Positions 37,150-46,706 of a stretch of DNA of 64,000 bases are shown one piece after another; the first letter of the stretch is position 1; each line of letters opens with the position of its first letter. A program made the translations under genes and the position numbers. The notes under the pieces are model-generated. The model saw nothing but the letters and a program-made list of their open reading frames with translations. It was not told the origin of the DNA and made no database searches. The stretch is taken from assembly GCF_001283065.1 (NCBI RefSeq), contig NZ_CDMK01000002.1, positions 342,050 to 406,049 of the forward strand. Direction: 5' to 3'. Source of the stretch: Helicobacter heilmannii (GTDB taxonomy: Bacteria > Campylobacterota > Campylobacteria > Campylobacterales > Helicobacteraceae).

Positions 37150-39654
37150 CTAAAATGTATAACTCAAATACGCGGTAACCGAGCGACCGGGGGCACTCTG
37201 CAAGCCAGCGGGGCTAGAGCCGATGCCGGTAAAATAGTATTTCATGTTGAAAATATTATTCACTTGCAAACTGCCCACAATTTTATGCCGTCCACTCTCC
37301 CAAAAGACTTGGCTCACTTGGATATTCCACACCCAATACCAGGGCAACATCCCCTCGTGTTGGGTCATACACCACGCCGCACATTGGTAGCCGCTATTTA
37401 ACACGCTCTCAAAGTTAGCACCTGCACTATAGTGTTGTGTCCCATAGTAGCCCCCCGCTGCGCTGTTGCTGATCCCGCTGTAAGCCCGACTGTAAAAGTA
37501 GCTAGACAAACCAAAGGTGGTTTTTTTATAGGTGTAGCGCGCGTCTAAGATGAATTGGTAGGGGCTCACAAAGGGGAAGTGCTTGTTATAGCTCGTCCCC
37601 TTCAACACATCCCCGTTTAAGTCTGTCAAGGGTCCGTGGCTGGTAACCCTTGTGTCAATGTAGTTAAAGGCGGCGTGGAGCTGTAAACCCTGAATGGGTC
37701 TATAGTATGCCTCTAACTCTACACCCTGAGAATAGCCATTGACGGGGCGCACATTGCCCTTCATAGGTCCGCTGGTGTAGATAGAATATTGCCCGGTCGC
37801 AAAATCCCGCGCCCAAATGCGGAAAAAGTCGGCATTGAAGCTAACCTTACTCTTATAGGTGTAGCGCGCCCCAACTTCTACGGTGTCAAAATGTTGGGTG
37901 AAGTATTCCGCCCCACCATAGCTCAAAACATCCAATTGTGGTGGGACATAGGAGCGTTGGTAGTTAAAGTAGGTGAGCAGCGTGTGATCACCTTGTATGG
38001 GGATAAAGCCTATGTTAGTCGAGGGCATCCAGTTGTTCATGTTTTTGATTTTTTCTAGGTCTTTTTTGGGGATGGAGTACCAGTCAGAGGCATTTTCGTT
38101 GTTATACTGCACTAAAGCGTAGCGCAGTCCGGGCACCACAAAAAAGCGCCCATTCCAAGTCTCAATGCGATCGCTCAAATACACGGCGGTGTAGTCGTTG
38201 CGCCAGTCGTTCCAGTTCTTATATAGGCCATGTTTGATGTGGGGTTTCCAGCCGCTCATATCATTAGCCCCCGCACACAAAAAGCCCGCCCCCTCGCCGC
38301 TCGTTTTGGTGGCACACTCGTTGGTGTTCATGTATTGCCGTTGCAAAAAGGTGGTGGTCATGTAGCGTAAGCCCATGATAAAAGTTTGTTTCACCTTGCC
38401 ACTATTCACCACGAGATTCACCTTAGGCTCAAAGGCGTTGTTGATGGAGCGCACGGGGTTTTCTACCTCCGCCCAACCATTGTAGTTCGTGGCATAGTAG
38501 GGCACGGCCAAATTGTAGCCACTAAGCCCCTGCGCCGCACAGCTTGCAGCACTAAAGCAAGTCACCATGTTCGCGCTGTTGTAGCTAGAGCTCACTTGAA
38601 AGTCGCGCGTCATGAATTGCCCATAGTAGGTGAAGCTAAAAGTCCCCCCGATTTTTTCTAAGTCGCCAAAGCGGTTTTCATACACGATGCCAAAGCGCTG
38701 GGATCGCCCGCCTTTGGAGTTCAAAGGACGCATGTTGGCAAAGCGGTTTTCTTGGTACTGCTCTGCGCTTAGGCTCCCGGGCTGGGCGATGTTGAATTTA
38801 TAGTATTGGTAGTAGGCCTTGATGCCGTTTTTTTCGTTGATGTCGTAGACTCCATCGAGCCAGTAGTTTTGGATATTGGTCGGGCTGTTGTCCCTAAAGC
38901 CCTGCCCATCGACCCAGTTAGCCTGCGCCTGCACGCCAACATGTTTGTTGATCATCCCTCCACTGCGCACATAGGTGTTGTAAAGGATGTCATTGCCCAA
39001 AGATTTTAAGAAAGAGGGATTACCGGTTTTGCCAGGAGGCGCAGCAAATCCTGCATTGCGCGCCTTAGCCCAAAAGGTGGTTCTCTCCGCCACTTGGTTT
39101 TCCCAATGTTTGGGGATGGGCTTGGTGATGATATTGACGATCCCGCCATAGGTGTTAGGTCCGTATTGCACGCTCCCCCCACCTTTAATCACATCGATGC
39201 GATCGATTGCTTGGAAAGTTACGGGGAAGATGTCCAGCTCAATGTGCGAGTAAGGTGCCATATAAACGGGGATGCCATTGACCAGCATCAAGGTGGCATC
39301 GCCGTGTCCTGAGCCCCCCGCCCCAAAGCCACGGATTTGGATACTGGGCATCGCCCCTACGCCAGTAGTGTTTCTCACCTGCAAGCCCGGAACATTTTGC
39401 AACGCCTCTTCGATGCTTTGGTTGGCCTGTTGGCTGAGGGCTTTATGCGAGATCACTGTGCGGCTACCCGTGTATTTTTTCACCTCTTCATCTTGCCAGC
39501 TTTTAGGCGCGGTGATTCCGCTATAGCCCAAATTGACATGTCCGGAGTAGTCGGTTTTATCTCTTTGTCCGGCGGTAGACACCTTGCCCAAAGTGTAGGT
39601 TTTATCCTTAGCCACAAGAGATGCCTGCCAAGCCAAACTTGCCGTCAAGGCCAC
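37150..39654 (-). CDS. TonB-dependent outer-membrane receptor, FecA-like
   Basis: An 834-residue TonB-dependent transporter. Plug domain: SIEEALQNVPGLQVRNTTG...PSIQIRGFGAG and GGSVQYGPNTYGGIVNIIT (about 75-180); then a 22-strand barrel ending in a C-terminal aromatic, AYLSYTF. A TonB box may lie near KTYTLGKVSTAG. Closest in character to Helicobacter FecA1-3 receptors for iron-citrate or nickel. The start is odd: the frame opens with GTG at 39654 inside a signal peptide; the ribosome binding site AAGGAG and a TTG start at 39671 (LRKKLL) are in another frame, as if one A were missing from the A3 run at 39660-39662. A NikR-type operator lies upstream. Translation of a functional receptor may thus be off. 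Confidence 0.85.
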   Translation of the reverse strand: MALTASLAWQASLVAKDKTYTLGKVSTAGQRDKTDYSGHVNLGYSGITAPKSWQDEEVKKYTGSRTVISHKALSQQANQSIEEALQNVPGLQVRNTTGVGAMPSIQIRGFGAGGSGHGDATLMLVNGIPVYMAPYSHIELDIFPVTFQAIDRIDVIKGGGSVQYGPNTYGGIVNIITKPIPKHWENQVAERTTFWAKARNAGFAAPPGKTGNPSFLKSLGNDILYNTYVRSGGMINKHVGVQAQANWVDGQGFRDNSPTNIQNYWLDGVYDINEKNGIKAYYQYYKFNIAQPGSLSAEQYQENRFANMRPLNSKGGRSQRFGIVYENRFGDLEKIGGTFSFTYYGQFMTRDFQVSSSYNSANMVTCFSAASCAAQGLSGYNLAVPYYATNYNGWAEVENPVRSINNAFEPKVNLVVNSGKVKQTFIMGLRYMTTTFLQRQYMNTNECATKTSGEGAGFLCAGANDMSGWKPHIKHGLYKNWNDWRNDYTAVYLSDRIETWNGRFFVVPGLRYALVQYNNENASDWYSIPKKDLEKIKNMNNWMPSTNIGFIPIQGDHTLLTYFNYQRSYVPPQLDVLSYGGAEYFTQHFDTVEVGARYTYKSKVSFNADFFRIWARDFATGQYSIYTSGPMKGNVRPVNGYSQGVELEAYYRPIQGLQLHAAFNYIDTRVTSHGPLTDLNGDVLKGTSYNKHFPFVSPYQFILDARYTYKKTTFGLSSYFYSRAYSGISNSAAGGYYGTQHYSAGANFESVLNSGYQCAAWCMTQHEGMLPWYWVWNIQVSQVFWESGRHKIVGSLQVNNIFNMKYYFTGIGSSPAGLQSAPGRSVTAYLSYTF

Positions 39655-39755
39655 AACAATTTCTTACGCAATGAAAACTCCTTGCTCTAAACTTTAAAAA
39701 CCGATGAGTGGATAGAATCTAAAAAACTTTACTAGCATAGATGCTTGTATTTTGG

Positions 39756-39780
39756 TAATAAAAATTAAAATTTTTTAATA
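39756..39780 (-). promoter_or_regulatory. possible NikR operator upstream of the FecA-like receptor
   Basis: TAATA at 39756-39760 and TAATA at 39776-39780 are separated by exactly 15 bases, fitting the TRWYA-N15-TRWYA consensus reported for H. pylori NikR on either strand. It lies about 85-110 bases upstream of the putative start, just before a TATGCT -10-like box (39734-39739), where a repressor would act. The region is very AT-rich, so chance is a real alternative; Fur is another candidate regulator. Confidence 0.4.
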
Positions 39781-39843
39781 AATACAGTGTATTGTATTCT
39801 AATAAACTTAAGATTTTCTAAAAAATTCAGCCCAATTAACTTT

Positions 39844-41967
39844 TTATTTATCTTCTTCTTCTAGTAAATAGTCCCCGCTCTTGACGCAAAGGATTCGGGT
39901 GTTGTGGATGCTCGGGCGTACCCTTTTGTCTTTAATCAATTCCTCTATTTGGTACTCTTGACAAGTGCCCTGTTTGGGGCGGACATATCGATCCCGCCAC
40001 TCTAAATATTCCTTAGAGTGCACCACTTGGCTGTCTAAATATTCTTTTTCATACACCTCCACAAATTCTAAAAACTTGGGGCTTAAATGCAGATCATTTT
40101 TCTGTATGTCGCTCTTTCTTTCGGCTTTCACCTCCTCAGAGGTGGTGCTGTATTCGGTGGGGATGTCTTGCCCCACTTGGGGAGGGCGTTGGTAGGTTCT
40201 AATGGTTCTTGTGGTGGTGGTGGAGTAGGTGCTGGTCCATTTTGTGGTGGTGTTTGGCTCAAGATGCAAGCACTGGCGGGTTTTTGCCCTGTAGCACAGC
40301 TTTTGGCTGTAATTGGCCTTGCTCAAGATAAAGGTATGCGTGGTTGTGGTGGGGCCTAGCACCTCCACCCTAGGGGGCAACTCTGTATAGGGCAGGGTGA
40401 TCCCCGCCCCCTTGCCACTGCTCTTATCGGCGTTAAAATCACAAGGCCCTAGTCTTAAAAGTTGCCCGCTGGCTTTATCCAACACATGCATCACGCTCGG
40501 CCGTTTGGCCTGCAATTTTTCATCATCATAGCTCCACACTCCGCAAGCCTCCTCTTGCACCCCACCCATGCCTAAATTTGCCGGCACTTCTAGCCTGGCT
40601 TGGGGTTTTAATTCTAGATTTTTCCCCTCAATTGCACCTTCTTTGGTAGCTTCTTTGGTAGCTTCTTTGTCTGTGGGGGGTTCTTGGCTTGGCTTAGTTG
40701 GTTGCTCCTTCTTACCTTCTGTGGATTCTAGTACCGCCTTCTTTTCTGTGGGTTCTGTGGGTTTATCTTGACTCTCTGTGGGTTTGGTGGTTTCTTTGGA
40801 AATTTCCATAAGAGTGCTTGTCGGGGTTTGGGAGGTTGGAGTAGGTTGCAAGGCTTTAGGCGTGGTGGAGGTGCTTGGGGTTTGGCTTGTGGGGCTTGGC
40901 ATGGGGGAGGTGCTGGTTTGTGGATAGTTTAGAGGCAGGGGCATGTAACTTGGACTATAGGTGGGGCTTGGATTGTAAGTGGGTGCACTTGTACTTGAAG
41001 GATAGTGTTGGCTTGGGGGATTATAGCTTGGACCATAGGGGTTATCATGTTGGGGCTGTGTGCTTTGGGCTTGGTTGTAAGGTTGGTTAAAGTTTTGGTT
41101 TTGGCTATACTCTTGTGTGCTGGCTGTGCGCCTTGTGCTGTGTGTGCGCCTTGTGCTGCGGCTTCTACTCCTTGTACTGGAGCTTGCGGTACGTCTGGAA
41201 CTTGTAGAGCTTCTTATGTTGCGCTCCCTTGTGGTGGTGGGGTTAGCAGCGTTAGGGTTAGCAGTGCTGCGTGTACTGCGTGTACTTGTACCTCTAGTCC
41301 TTGAGCTTGTACTTCTTGTGCTCCTTAGTGAGCTTGCAGCACTTCTAGAACGGCTTCTTGCTCTCGTGCTTCTTGTACGCCTTGAACTTGTACTGCGGGT
41401 GCGGGTGCTGTAGGTTTTGGGCGTGGTGGCATAGCTTCTTGGGTTGGTTTTGCTTTCTCTATCTTGGAGGGTTTGTTCTCTCTCTTCTCTTGCTTGTAAA
41501 GACATGCTTTGAGGGGCAATGGGGTTTAAAAAAGCACTCTTTTCTTGGGGTGAAAAACGGATATAGTCTTGGTACTCTATCCCCAATATTTGCGCCATTT
41601 TGGCGGGGCTAGGATCTTTAAAATAAATGCGGGTGTGTTTGTGGATTTTATCGGGCAAAATCGCCCCTAAATCCTGGGTGGCTTTTAGATCCTTTAGGGG
41701 GGTGGTGGATTTGGCTTTGGTTTGCGTACTCTTTTTGGATTTTTTTAGAGGCAACTTTTTAAGCCATAGGGCCTGCAAAGTGATCTGATTGCCCTTAAGT
41801 TGGTAAGTCCCCTCTATGATGAGTTGCTTTTGAGCGGTGTTTTTATAAACAACAGCCCCGCTAAAGTCCCCGCCCTTTTGTTTTAAGGGCAAATCTTCTA
41901 GGGTTTGGATGGTGAGGGCTTGTAGACACAGCGCACACAGAAACCATAAAAACCAAAACATACACAC
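39844..41967 (-). CDS. exported Ser/Arg- and Pro/Thr-rich low-complexity protein, function unknown
   Basis: A 707-residue protein I do not recognise. N-terminal hydrophobic signal (FWFLWFLCALCLQALT) followed by a small beta domain (SGAVVYKNTAQKQLIIEGTYQLKG). Residues about 175-280 are an extreme Ser/Thr/Arg repeat region (STRSTSSRRTRSTRARSRSR and similar), 280-390 are Pro/Ser/Thr/Tyr-rich, then an acidic/Lys linker, then a folded C-terminal domain from about 465 with six or so cysteines (EEACGVWSYDD, LRLGPCDF, KLCYRAKTRQC, GTCQEYQ, RILCVKSG), likely disulfide-bonded. It could be a surface or periplasmic adhesin-like or matrix-binding protein. The repeats are built from degenerate short nucleotide units (41100-41410), so length may vary between strains. 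It ends close to the ppc gene on the same strand. Confidence 0.75.
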   Translation of the reverse strand: MCMFWFLWFLCALCLQALTIQTLEDLPLKQKGGDFSGAVVYKNTAQKQLIIEGTYQLKGNQITLQALWLKKLPLKKSKKSTQTKAKSTTPLKDLKATQDLGAILPDKIHKHTRIYFKDPSPAKMAQILGIEYQDYIRFSPQEKSAFLNPIAPQSMSLQAREEREQTLQDRESKTNPRSYATTPKTYSTRTRSTSSRRTRSTRARSRSRSAASSLRSTRSTSSRTRGTSTRSTRSTANPNAANPTTTRERNIRSSTSSRRTASSSTRSRSRSTRRTHSTRRTASTQEYSQNQNFNQPYNQAQSTQPQHDNPYGPSYNPPSQHYPSSTSAPTYNPSPTYSPSYMPLPLNYPQTSTSPMPSPTSQTPSTSTTPKALQPTPTSQTPTSTLMEISKETTKPTESQDKPTEPTEKKAVLESTEGKKEQPTKPSQEPPTDKEATKEATKEGAIEGKNLELKPQARLEVPANLGMGGVQEEACGVWSYDDEKLQAKRPSVMHVLDKASGQLLRLGPCDFNADKSSGKGAGITLPYTELPPRVEVLGPTTTTHTFILSKANYSQKLCYRAKTRQCLHLEPNTTTKWTSTYSTTTTRTIRTYQRPPQVGQDIPTEYSTTSEEVKAERKSDIQKNDLHLSPKFLEFVEVYEKEYLDSQVVHSKEYLEWRDRYVRPKQGTCQEYQIEELIKDKRVRPSIHNTRILCVKSGDYLLEEEDK

Positions 41968-41970
41968 CCC

Positions 41971-44583
41971 CTAGCCTGTATTGCGTAACCCTTGAGCGAT
42001 GCCGATAAGCGTACTTTGGATGGCGAGTTTCACTTGGTCTTTGGGGTCTTGTTTGAAGGCCTTGATGAGCTCAATTTGTAAGCAGCTGAGCGCATTGATG
42101 TAGGGGGTTCTAAACAAAATCCCCTGCCTTACAATCCCGTCTTTTTCCAATAGGGCATTTTCTTGGCGGATGGCCAAAATACGCTCCAAGCTTGTGACAA
42201 ACTCGCTTTCAATCTGCGCCAAAATCTCTGTGGCATTTGGCACACTGCTCGCAAAGGCGTGGTATTGTTTAGCAATGCCTAAATCCACCTTTAAAAGCAC
42301 CTGAGCGATATTGTCGATCACCACCTTAAAAAACCCACCCTCAAGATAGCAGGCTTGTAAATCAGCTAAAGCTACACCCTTAAGCGCACTGCCCACCCCA
42401 AACCACGCCGGTAAAATGCTTCTATTTTGCGTCCATGCAAAGACCCATGGGATCGCCCGTAAATCCTCTAATTTCGTGCCTTCCTTACGCTTGGCTGGGC
42501 GTGAGCCTAGATTGAGTTCTTGGATGAAGGCGATGGGGGTGGCTTGCTTGAAGTACTCCAAAAAACCGTGCATGGTGTAGAGTTGGCGGTAGGCAGTGTA
42601 GGAGATTTTGGAGAGTGTTTGTAAGAGCTCTTTAGTATCGGGGTTGATGGGATTTTTAGACAGGCCCCGTTTGTCATAGAGTGACTTTTTCAACAATGCC
42701 CCCACAATGTTAGACAAATTACTCAGCGCGCTCGTGTTGTTAAGATACCTTGAGCTGATGGTTTCGCCCTGCTCGGTGAGTTTTAAGGTGTCTTGTACGC
42801 TAAAAAGCGGAGCACTTAATAAAGCGTCCTCCAAGCTCCCCCCACCCCGGCTTACACTCCCTCCCCGCCCATGGAACAAAATGAACTCAATGCCAAGCTC
42901 TTGGCCTAGAGCGACTAATTGGCAGATGGCCATGTGTAAATTATAATTGCTCGCAAAAATCCCCCCATCCTTGCTTGAATCTGAGTAGCCCACCATGATT
43001 TCTTGGGTGTTTTGCATGCCCTGCAAATAGGCTTTGTAGTGGGGGTTGCCATGCAGGGTTTTTAAAATCGTGGGGGCGTGATCTAAGTCCTCAATGGTTT
43101 CAAATAAGGGAGTGATGTATAAATCCTTTTCTAGCCCCACTTGTTTAACCAGCCAGAGCACCGCTAATAAGTCGCTTGCCTGTGTTGTCATGGAGATAAT
43201 GACACTTGAAAAGGCGTTTTTAGTGATTTTGCACTGCGCCCAAAGCATGGTTAAAAAGCCTTCTAGTAGCCGTTTACACTCTGCGCTCACCTGTGGCAGC
43301 AGAGCCCAAAAGGAGATGGGTTCTAGCTCTAGAGCGTGGTTTAGGACTTCTAGCTTTTGTTCTTCAGGCAAGGCGTAAAAGTCGGTGGCAAGAGAGAGCA
43401 GGGAAAAAACCTCGCTAAGGGCGTTGACAAACACTGCCCGATGTTCTCTAAAATCAAGGCTGAGTAAATGAAAGCCTGTTAGCAAAACTAAATTTTTAAA
43501 ACGGCGCATCGAGCCTTGCAAGCTTGGTTCTAAGTTTTCTAAAAGCAAATCAATATCGGCAACAAGTTCGCTGGCATGTTGGTAGCTAAAGCCGATGGGT
43601 GTGGGCGAATTTAGGGCGATGAGGCGGTTTTTTAGTTTGATTTGCATTAAAAGCAACTTGGCACGAAAAGGTTCTTTGGGGTGTAGCCTTGCGCTGGTGG
43701 GGTCTAGTTTGTGATAAGATTCCTTTAAATCCGTCTGCAGGGTAGCAGAGATGGGGCAAAAATCCACAGAGATGGAGAGCTCACGGCGCAATTTATCCAG
43801 CTCTTTGAGATAGAGGTCGATGACAAAATGGTGTTGGATCGCCACAACTTCACGCATGAGGGCATTGGTAACCATAGGGTTACCGTCGCGATCCCCGCCA
43901 ATCCAGCTGCCCAGTTTAAGCGGGGCGGGGGTAGGGGGGGTTTTAAACGCCGCTTGGATTTGCTGGCATAAATCTAAACAGCTGGGCAGAAACGAGTTTT
44001 CTAAAATATAGAGCAGGTTATCTAGCTCAAAGAGCACTTCTAGTTTTTCTTGGCGCACCAGGTGGCTTTTATACAGCAGGCGCAAGCGGTAGGCCAGTCT
44101 CTCTTTGGCCTTTTTCATGGCGATTGGGTCGCAGGGGTGGTCAAAAATCGTGGCAAGATCGCTAAACATTTCTTGGATGGCTTCTAAGAAGGTACGGCGC
44201 ATGGATTGCGTGGGGTGGGCGGTGAAAACGGGGTAAAAGCGGATGTGTTGCAATTTATCAGTAAGCTCTTTAGGACTAAAGCCTGCTTGGCTTAGGTCTT
44301 TATGGGCTTTGGCTAGCCCCGTGGTGGAGGCTTGCTTGTTTTTATAGCGCTCTTCCACGAGATTAGCCAAGATGTGGTAGAGCGAAAAGGCTTTGATCAC
44401 CTCTAAAATTTGCTCGGATTGGATTGTGGCTTGCAACTCTTGGGCTAATTGCGTGGGCGGGGCGTAGTCTTTAAAGAGGTTTTTAAGAGTGCTAAAATAG
44501 CGGGTGCTTTTAGGGCTAAACTCTTGTAGAATTTCTAAGAGCAAATCTTGCAAAAAGTCTAATTCCACCTGGATGTTTTGTGC
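41971..44583 (-). CDS. ppc: phosphoenolpyruvate carboxylase
   Basis: Anaplerotic enzyme fixing bicarbonate onto PEP to give oxaloacetate. About 870 residues from the ATG at 44583 (AGGAG upstream; the frame extends to 44604). Signatures: FTAHPTQSMRR near 145 (catalytic His), GSWIGGDRDGNPMVT near 230, the YSDSSKDGG active-site motif, FHGRGGSVSRGGG near 585 and the C-terminal NTG, the usual PEPC terminus. Divergent from ilvC. Supports a branched carbon metabolism different from H. pylori. Confidence 0.95.
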   Translation of the reverse strand, partial: AQNIQVELDFLQDLLLEILQEFSPKSTRYFSTLKNLFKDYAPPTQLAQELQATIQSEQILEVIKAFSLYHILANLVEERYKNKQASTTGLAKAHKDLSQAGFSPKELTDKLQHIRFYPVFTAHPTQSMRRTFLEAIQEMFSDLATIFDHPCDPIAMKKAKERLAYRLRLLYKSHLVRQEKLEVLFELDNLLYILENSFLPSCLDLCQQIQAAFKTPPTPAPLKLGSWIGGDRDGNPMVTNALMREVVAIQHHFVIDLYLKELDKLRRELSISVDFCPISATLQTDLKESYHKLDPTSARLHPKEPFRAKLLLMQIKLKNRLIALNSPTPIGFSYQHASELVADIDLLLENLEPSLQGSMRRFKNLVLLTGFHLLSLDFREHRAVFVNALSEVFSLLSLATDFYALPEEQKLEVLNHALELEPISFWALLPQVSAECKRLLEGFLTMLWAQCKITKNAFSSVIISMTTQASDLLAVLWLVKQVGLEKDLYITPLFETIEDLDHAPTILKTLHGNPHYKAYLQGMQNTQEIMVGYSDSSKDGGIFASNYNLHMAICQLVALGQELGIEFILFHGRGGSVSRGGGSLEDALLSAPLFSVQDTLKLTEQGETISSRYLNNTSALSNLSNIVGALLKKSLYDKRGLSKNPINPDTKELLQTLSKISYTAYRQLYTMHGFLEYFKQATPIAFIQELNLGSRPAKRKEGTKLEDLRAIPWVFAWTQNRSILPAWFGVGSALKGVALADLQACYLEGGFFKVVIDNIAQVLLKVDLGIAKQYHAFASSVPNATEILAQIESEFVTSLERILAIRQENALLEKDGIVRQGILFRTPYINALSCLQIELIKAFKQDPKDQVKLAIQSTLIGIAQGLRNTG

Positions 44584-44659
44584 CATGCACGCTCCTAAAA
44601 ACAAAACTTAAGTTGTTTTCGTTTAGAATAGGCACTTATCATAAATAAAAGGGTAATTT

Positions 44660-45652
44660 ATGGGTGATTTACCCATTTACACCGACCAAGATGGCGATTT
44701 AGAAACACTTTTAAACCAAAAAGTCGCCATTTTGGGCTACGGGGCACATGGGCGGGCACACGCACTTAACTTGAGAGATAGCGGGGTGGCGGTGCAAGTG
44801 GGCTTGTATGAGGGTAGCCCAAGCATTGCCACAGCCATAAAAGACGGCTTTAAAGTCTGCAACTTGAAAAAATGCGTGCAAGAGTGCTCCACTTTAGTGT
44901 TTCTCTTGCCCGATGAAATCCACGGCGATATTTACAGGCAAGAGCTCGCTCCCTACATACAGCCCGGACAGACTTTGATTTTCGCCCATGGTTTCAGCGT
45001 GTGCTTTGGGCAGATTAAAGCCCCTGAGGGCGTGGGTTTGGTGCTGGTGTCGCCCAAAAGCACAGGTTACGCCCTAAGAGAAAACTACAAAGAGGGGTGG
45101 GGGGTGTTTGCCTTAATGGGCGTGCAGCAAGACAATAGCCATAACAACGCCAAAGAAATCGCTTTAAGTTACGCCTGCGCTTTGGGCTGTGGACGGGTGG
45201 GGATTTTAGAAACCACCTTTAGGGATGAAACCCATTGCGATTTATTCGGCGAGCAGGCGGTGCTGTGCGGGGGGGTGGAGCATTTACTGCTGAGTGCCTT
45301 TAGTACTCTCGTGGAGACGGGTTATCCTAAAGAAGTCGCCTATTTTGAGTGCGTGCAAGAGCTGAAGGTGATCACGGATTTGATTTATGCCAAGGGGTTA
45401 GTTAGTATGCAAGAGCACATTTCCAACACCGCAGAGTTCGGCGGGCTGGTGAGTGGCGGCAAGGTCATTGATGCAGGCGTGAAGGAGCGTATGCAAGGCG
45501 TTCTGGAGAAAATCCAAGACGGCTCGTTTGCCAAGAAGTTTTTAGAAGAGAAAGAGCAGGGCTATCCCCAAATCCACGAGAGCCGTAAAGCCCTAGGGGC
45601 GCACCCCTTAGAGCAGGTAGGGGCACATTTGCGTCAATATTTGTTCAAATAG
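44660..45652 (+). CDS. ilvC: ketol-acid reductoisomerase
   Basis: NAD(P)H-dependent enzyme of Val/Leu/Ile synthesis, 330 residues, class I. Nucleotide-binding loop [17 protein letters not shown] differs from the common GYGSQGHA, and the 2'-phosphate region reads GLYEGSPS rather than GLR.GS.S, so cofactor preference is uncertain. Catalytic region: [12 protein letters not shown], and ECVQELK..DLIY...SNTAEFG. It leads the ilvC-minD-minE-dprA-ruvX unit as in H. pylori. Confidence 0.93.
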   Translation: MGDLPIYTDQDGDLETLLNQKVAILGYGAHGRAHALNLRDSGVAVQVGLYEGSPSIATAIKDGFKVCNLKKCVQECSTLVFLLPDEIHGDIYRQELAPYIQPGQTLIFAHGFSVCFGQIKAPEGVGLVLVSPKSTGYALRENYKEGWGVFALMGVQQDNSHNNAKEIALSYACALGCGRVGILETTFRDETHCDLFGEQAVLCGGVEHLLLSAFSTLVETGYPKEVAYFECVQELKVITDLIYAKGLVSMQEHISNTAEFGGLVSGGKVIDAGVKERMQGVLEKIQDGSFAKKFLEEKEQGYPQIHESRKALGAHPLEQVGAHLRQYLFK

Positions 45653-45660
45653 GGGTTTTT

Positions 45661-46461
45661 GTGGTTATCACGATCACTTCAGGCAAGGGTGGGGTGGGTA
45701 AAAGCACCTCTACGGCGAATTTAGCCATCGGGCTTGCCATGCAGGGCAAAAGAGTCGTGGCGATTGATTTTGACATAGGCCTACGCAACTTGGACATGAT
45801 TTTGGGCTTAGAAAACCGCATTGTGTACGATGTGGTGGATGTGATGGAAGGCAACTGTAAGTTGCCTCAGGCTTTAATCACAGACAAAAAGAATAAAGAC
45901 TTATTCTTTCTGCCCGCTTCCCAGAGCAAGGATAAAAATATTCTGGAGAAGTCCAAAGTACAAGCCTTGATCGCGGATTTAAGGGCGCAGTTTGACTTTG
46001 TCTTGATCGATTCGCCCGCTGGGATTGAAAGCGGGTTTGAGCACGCCATGCTCTTTGCCGATCGGGCGATTGTGGTGGTAACGCCAGAGGTCAGCAGTGT
46101 GCGCGATAGCGATCGGGTGATCGGGATCATGGACGCTAAGAGCCAAAAGGTCAAGGACGGGCAGGAGATGGTTAAACACATTTTAATCAACCGCATTAAG
46201 CCCGAATTGGTGGAAAAACAAGAAATGCTTTCTAATGAGGATGTGTTAAAAATCCTTGCCTTGCCCTTAATCGGCTTGGTGCCCGAGGATTCTAAAATCA
46301 TATCTGCCACAAACACGGGAGAGCCCATCATTTACACCCAGAGCCCGAGTGCCCTAGCATTTCAAAGGATCACCAAACGCATTTTAGGCGAGGATGTCCC
46401 CTTTGCGGAGTTTAAGGCCAAGCGGGGGTTGATGGGGGCGTTAAGGGGCTTGTTTGCATGA
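45661..46461 (+). CDS. minD: septum-site-determining ATPase MinD
   Basis: ParA-type ATPase that recruits MinC to the membrane and blocks polar division. 266 residues from a GTG. Deviant Walker [15 protein letters not shown] at the N-terminus, switch [15 protein letters not shown], switch II DSPAGIE. The C-terminus (MGALRGLFA) is amphipathic and membrane-targeting. Overlaps minE by ATGA. MinC is not in this window. Confidence 0.97.
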   Translation: MVITITSGKGGVGKSTSTANLAIGLAMQGKRVVAIDFDIGLRNLDMILGLENRIVYDVVDVMEGNCKLPQALITDKKNKDLFFLPASQSKDKNILEKSKVQALIADLRAQFDFVLIDSPAGIESGFEHAMLFADRAIVVVTPEVSSVRDSDRVIGIMDAKSQKVKDGQEMVKHILINRIKPELVEKQEMLSNEDVLKILALPLIGLVPEDSKIISATNTGEPIIYTQSPSALAFQRITKRILGEDVPFAEFKAKRGLMGALRGLFA

Positions 46462-46706
46462 CTTTACTCACCAAATGGTTTAAAGGCACGAGCAGCGCAC
46501 ACATTGCCAAAGACCGCCTGACGCTCGTACTTGCCTACGAGCGCAGTGTCCGCCTGCCCTACATAGAGGAGATGAAAAAAGAGATTTTAGCCGTGGTGCA
46601 AAAATACACCCAAACAAGCAAAATCGATGTTAGGGCAAACTCCAACCACGACATAGACACTCTAGAAGTGGAAATCGTGTTGGAAAAACAAACCCCCACT
46701 TCTTAA
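46458..46706 (+). CDS. minE: cell division topological factor MinE
   Basis: An 82-residue activator of MinD ATPase that keeps the Min system off midcell. The anti-MinCD helix is in [14 protein letters not shown], followed by the topological-specificity domain ([16 protein letters not shown]...[18 protein letters not shown]). Usual length. The ATGA overlap with minD indicates coupled translation. Confidence 0.95.
   Translation: MTLLTKWFKGTSSAHIAKDRLTLVLAYERSVRLPYIEEMKKEILAVVQKYTQTSKIDVRANSNHDIDTLEVEIVLEKQTPTS

Noticed and set aside
40900-41420. Short repeated units that could look like a CRISPR array
   Set aside because: Repeats are degenerate, lack regular spacers and encode a continuous Ser/Arg/Thr region; no cas gene is present.
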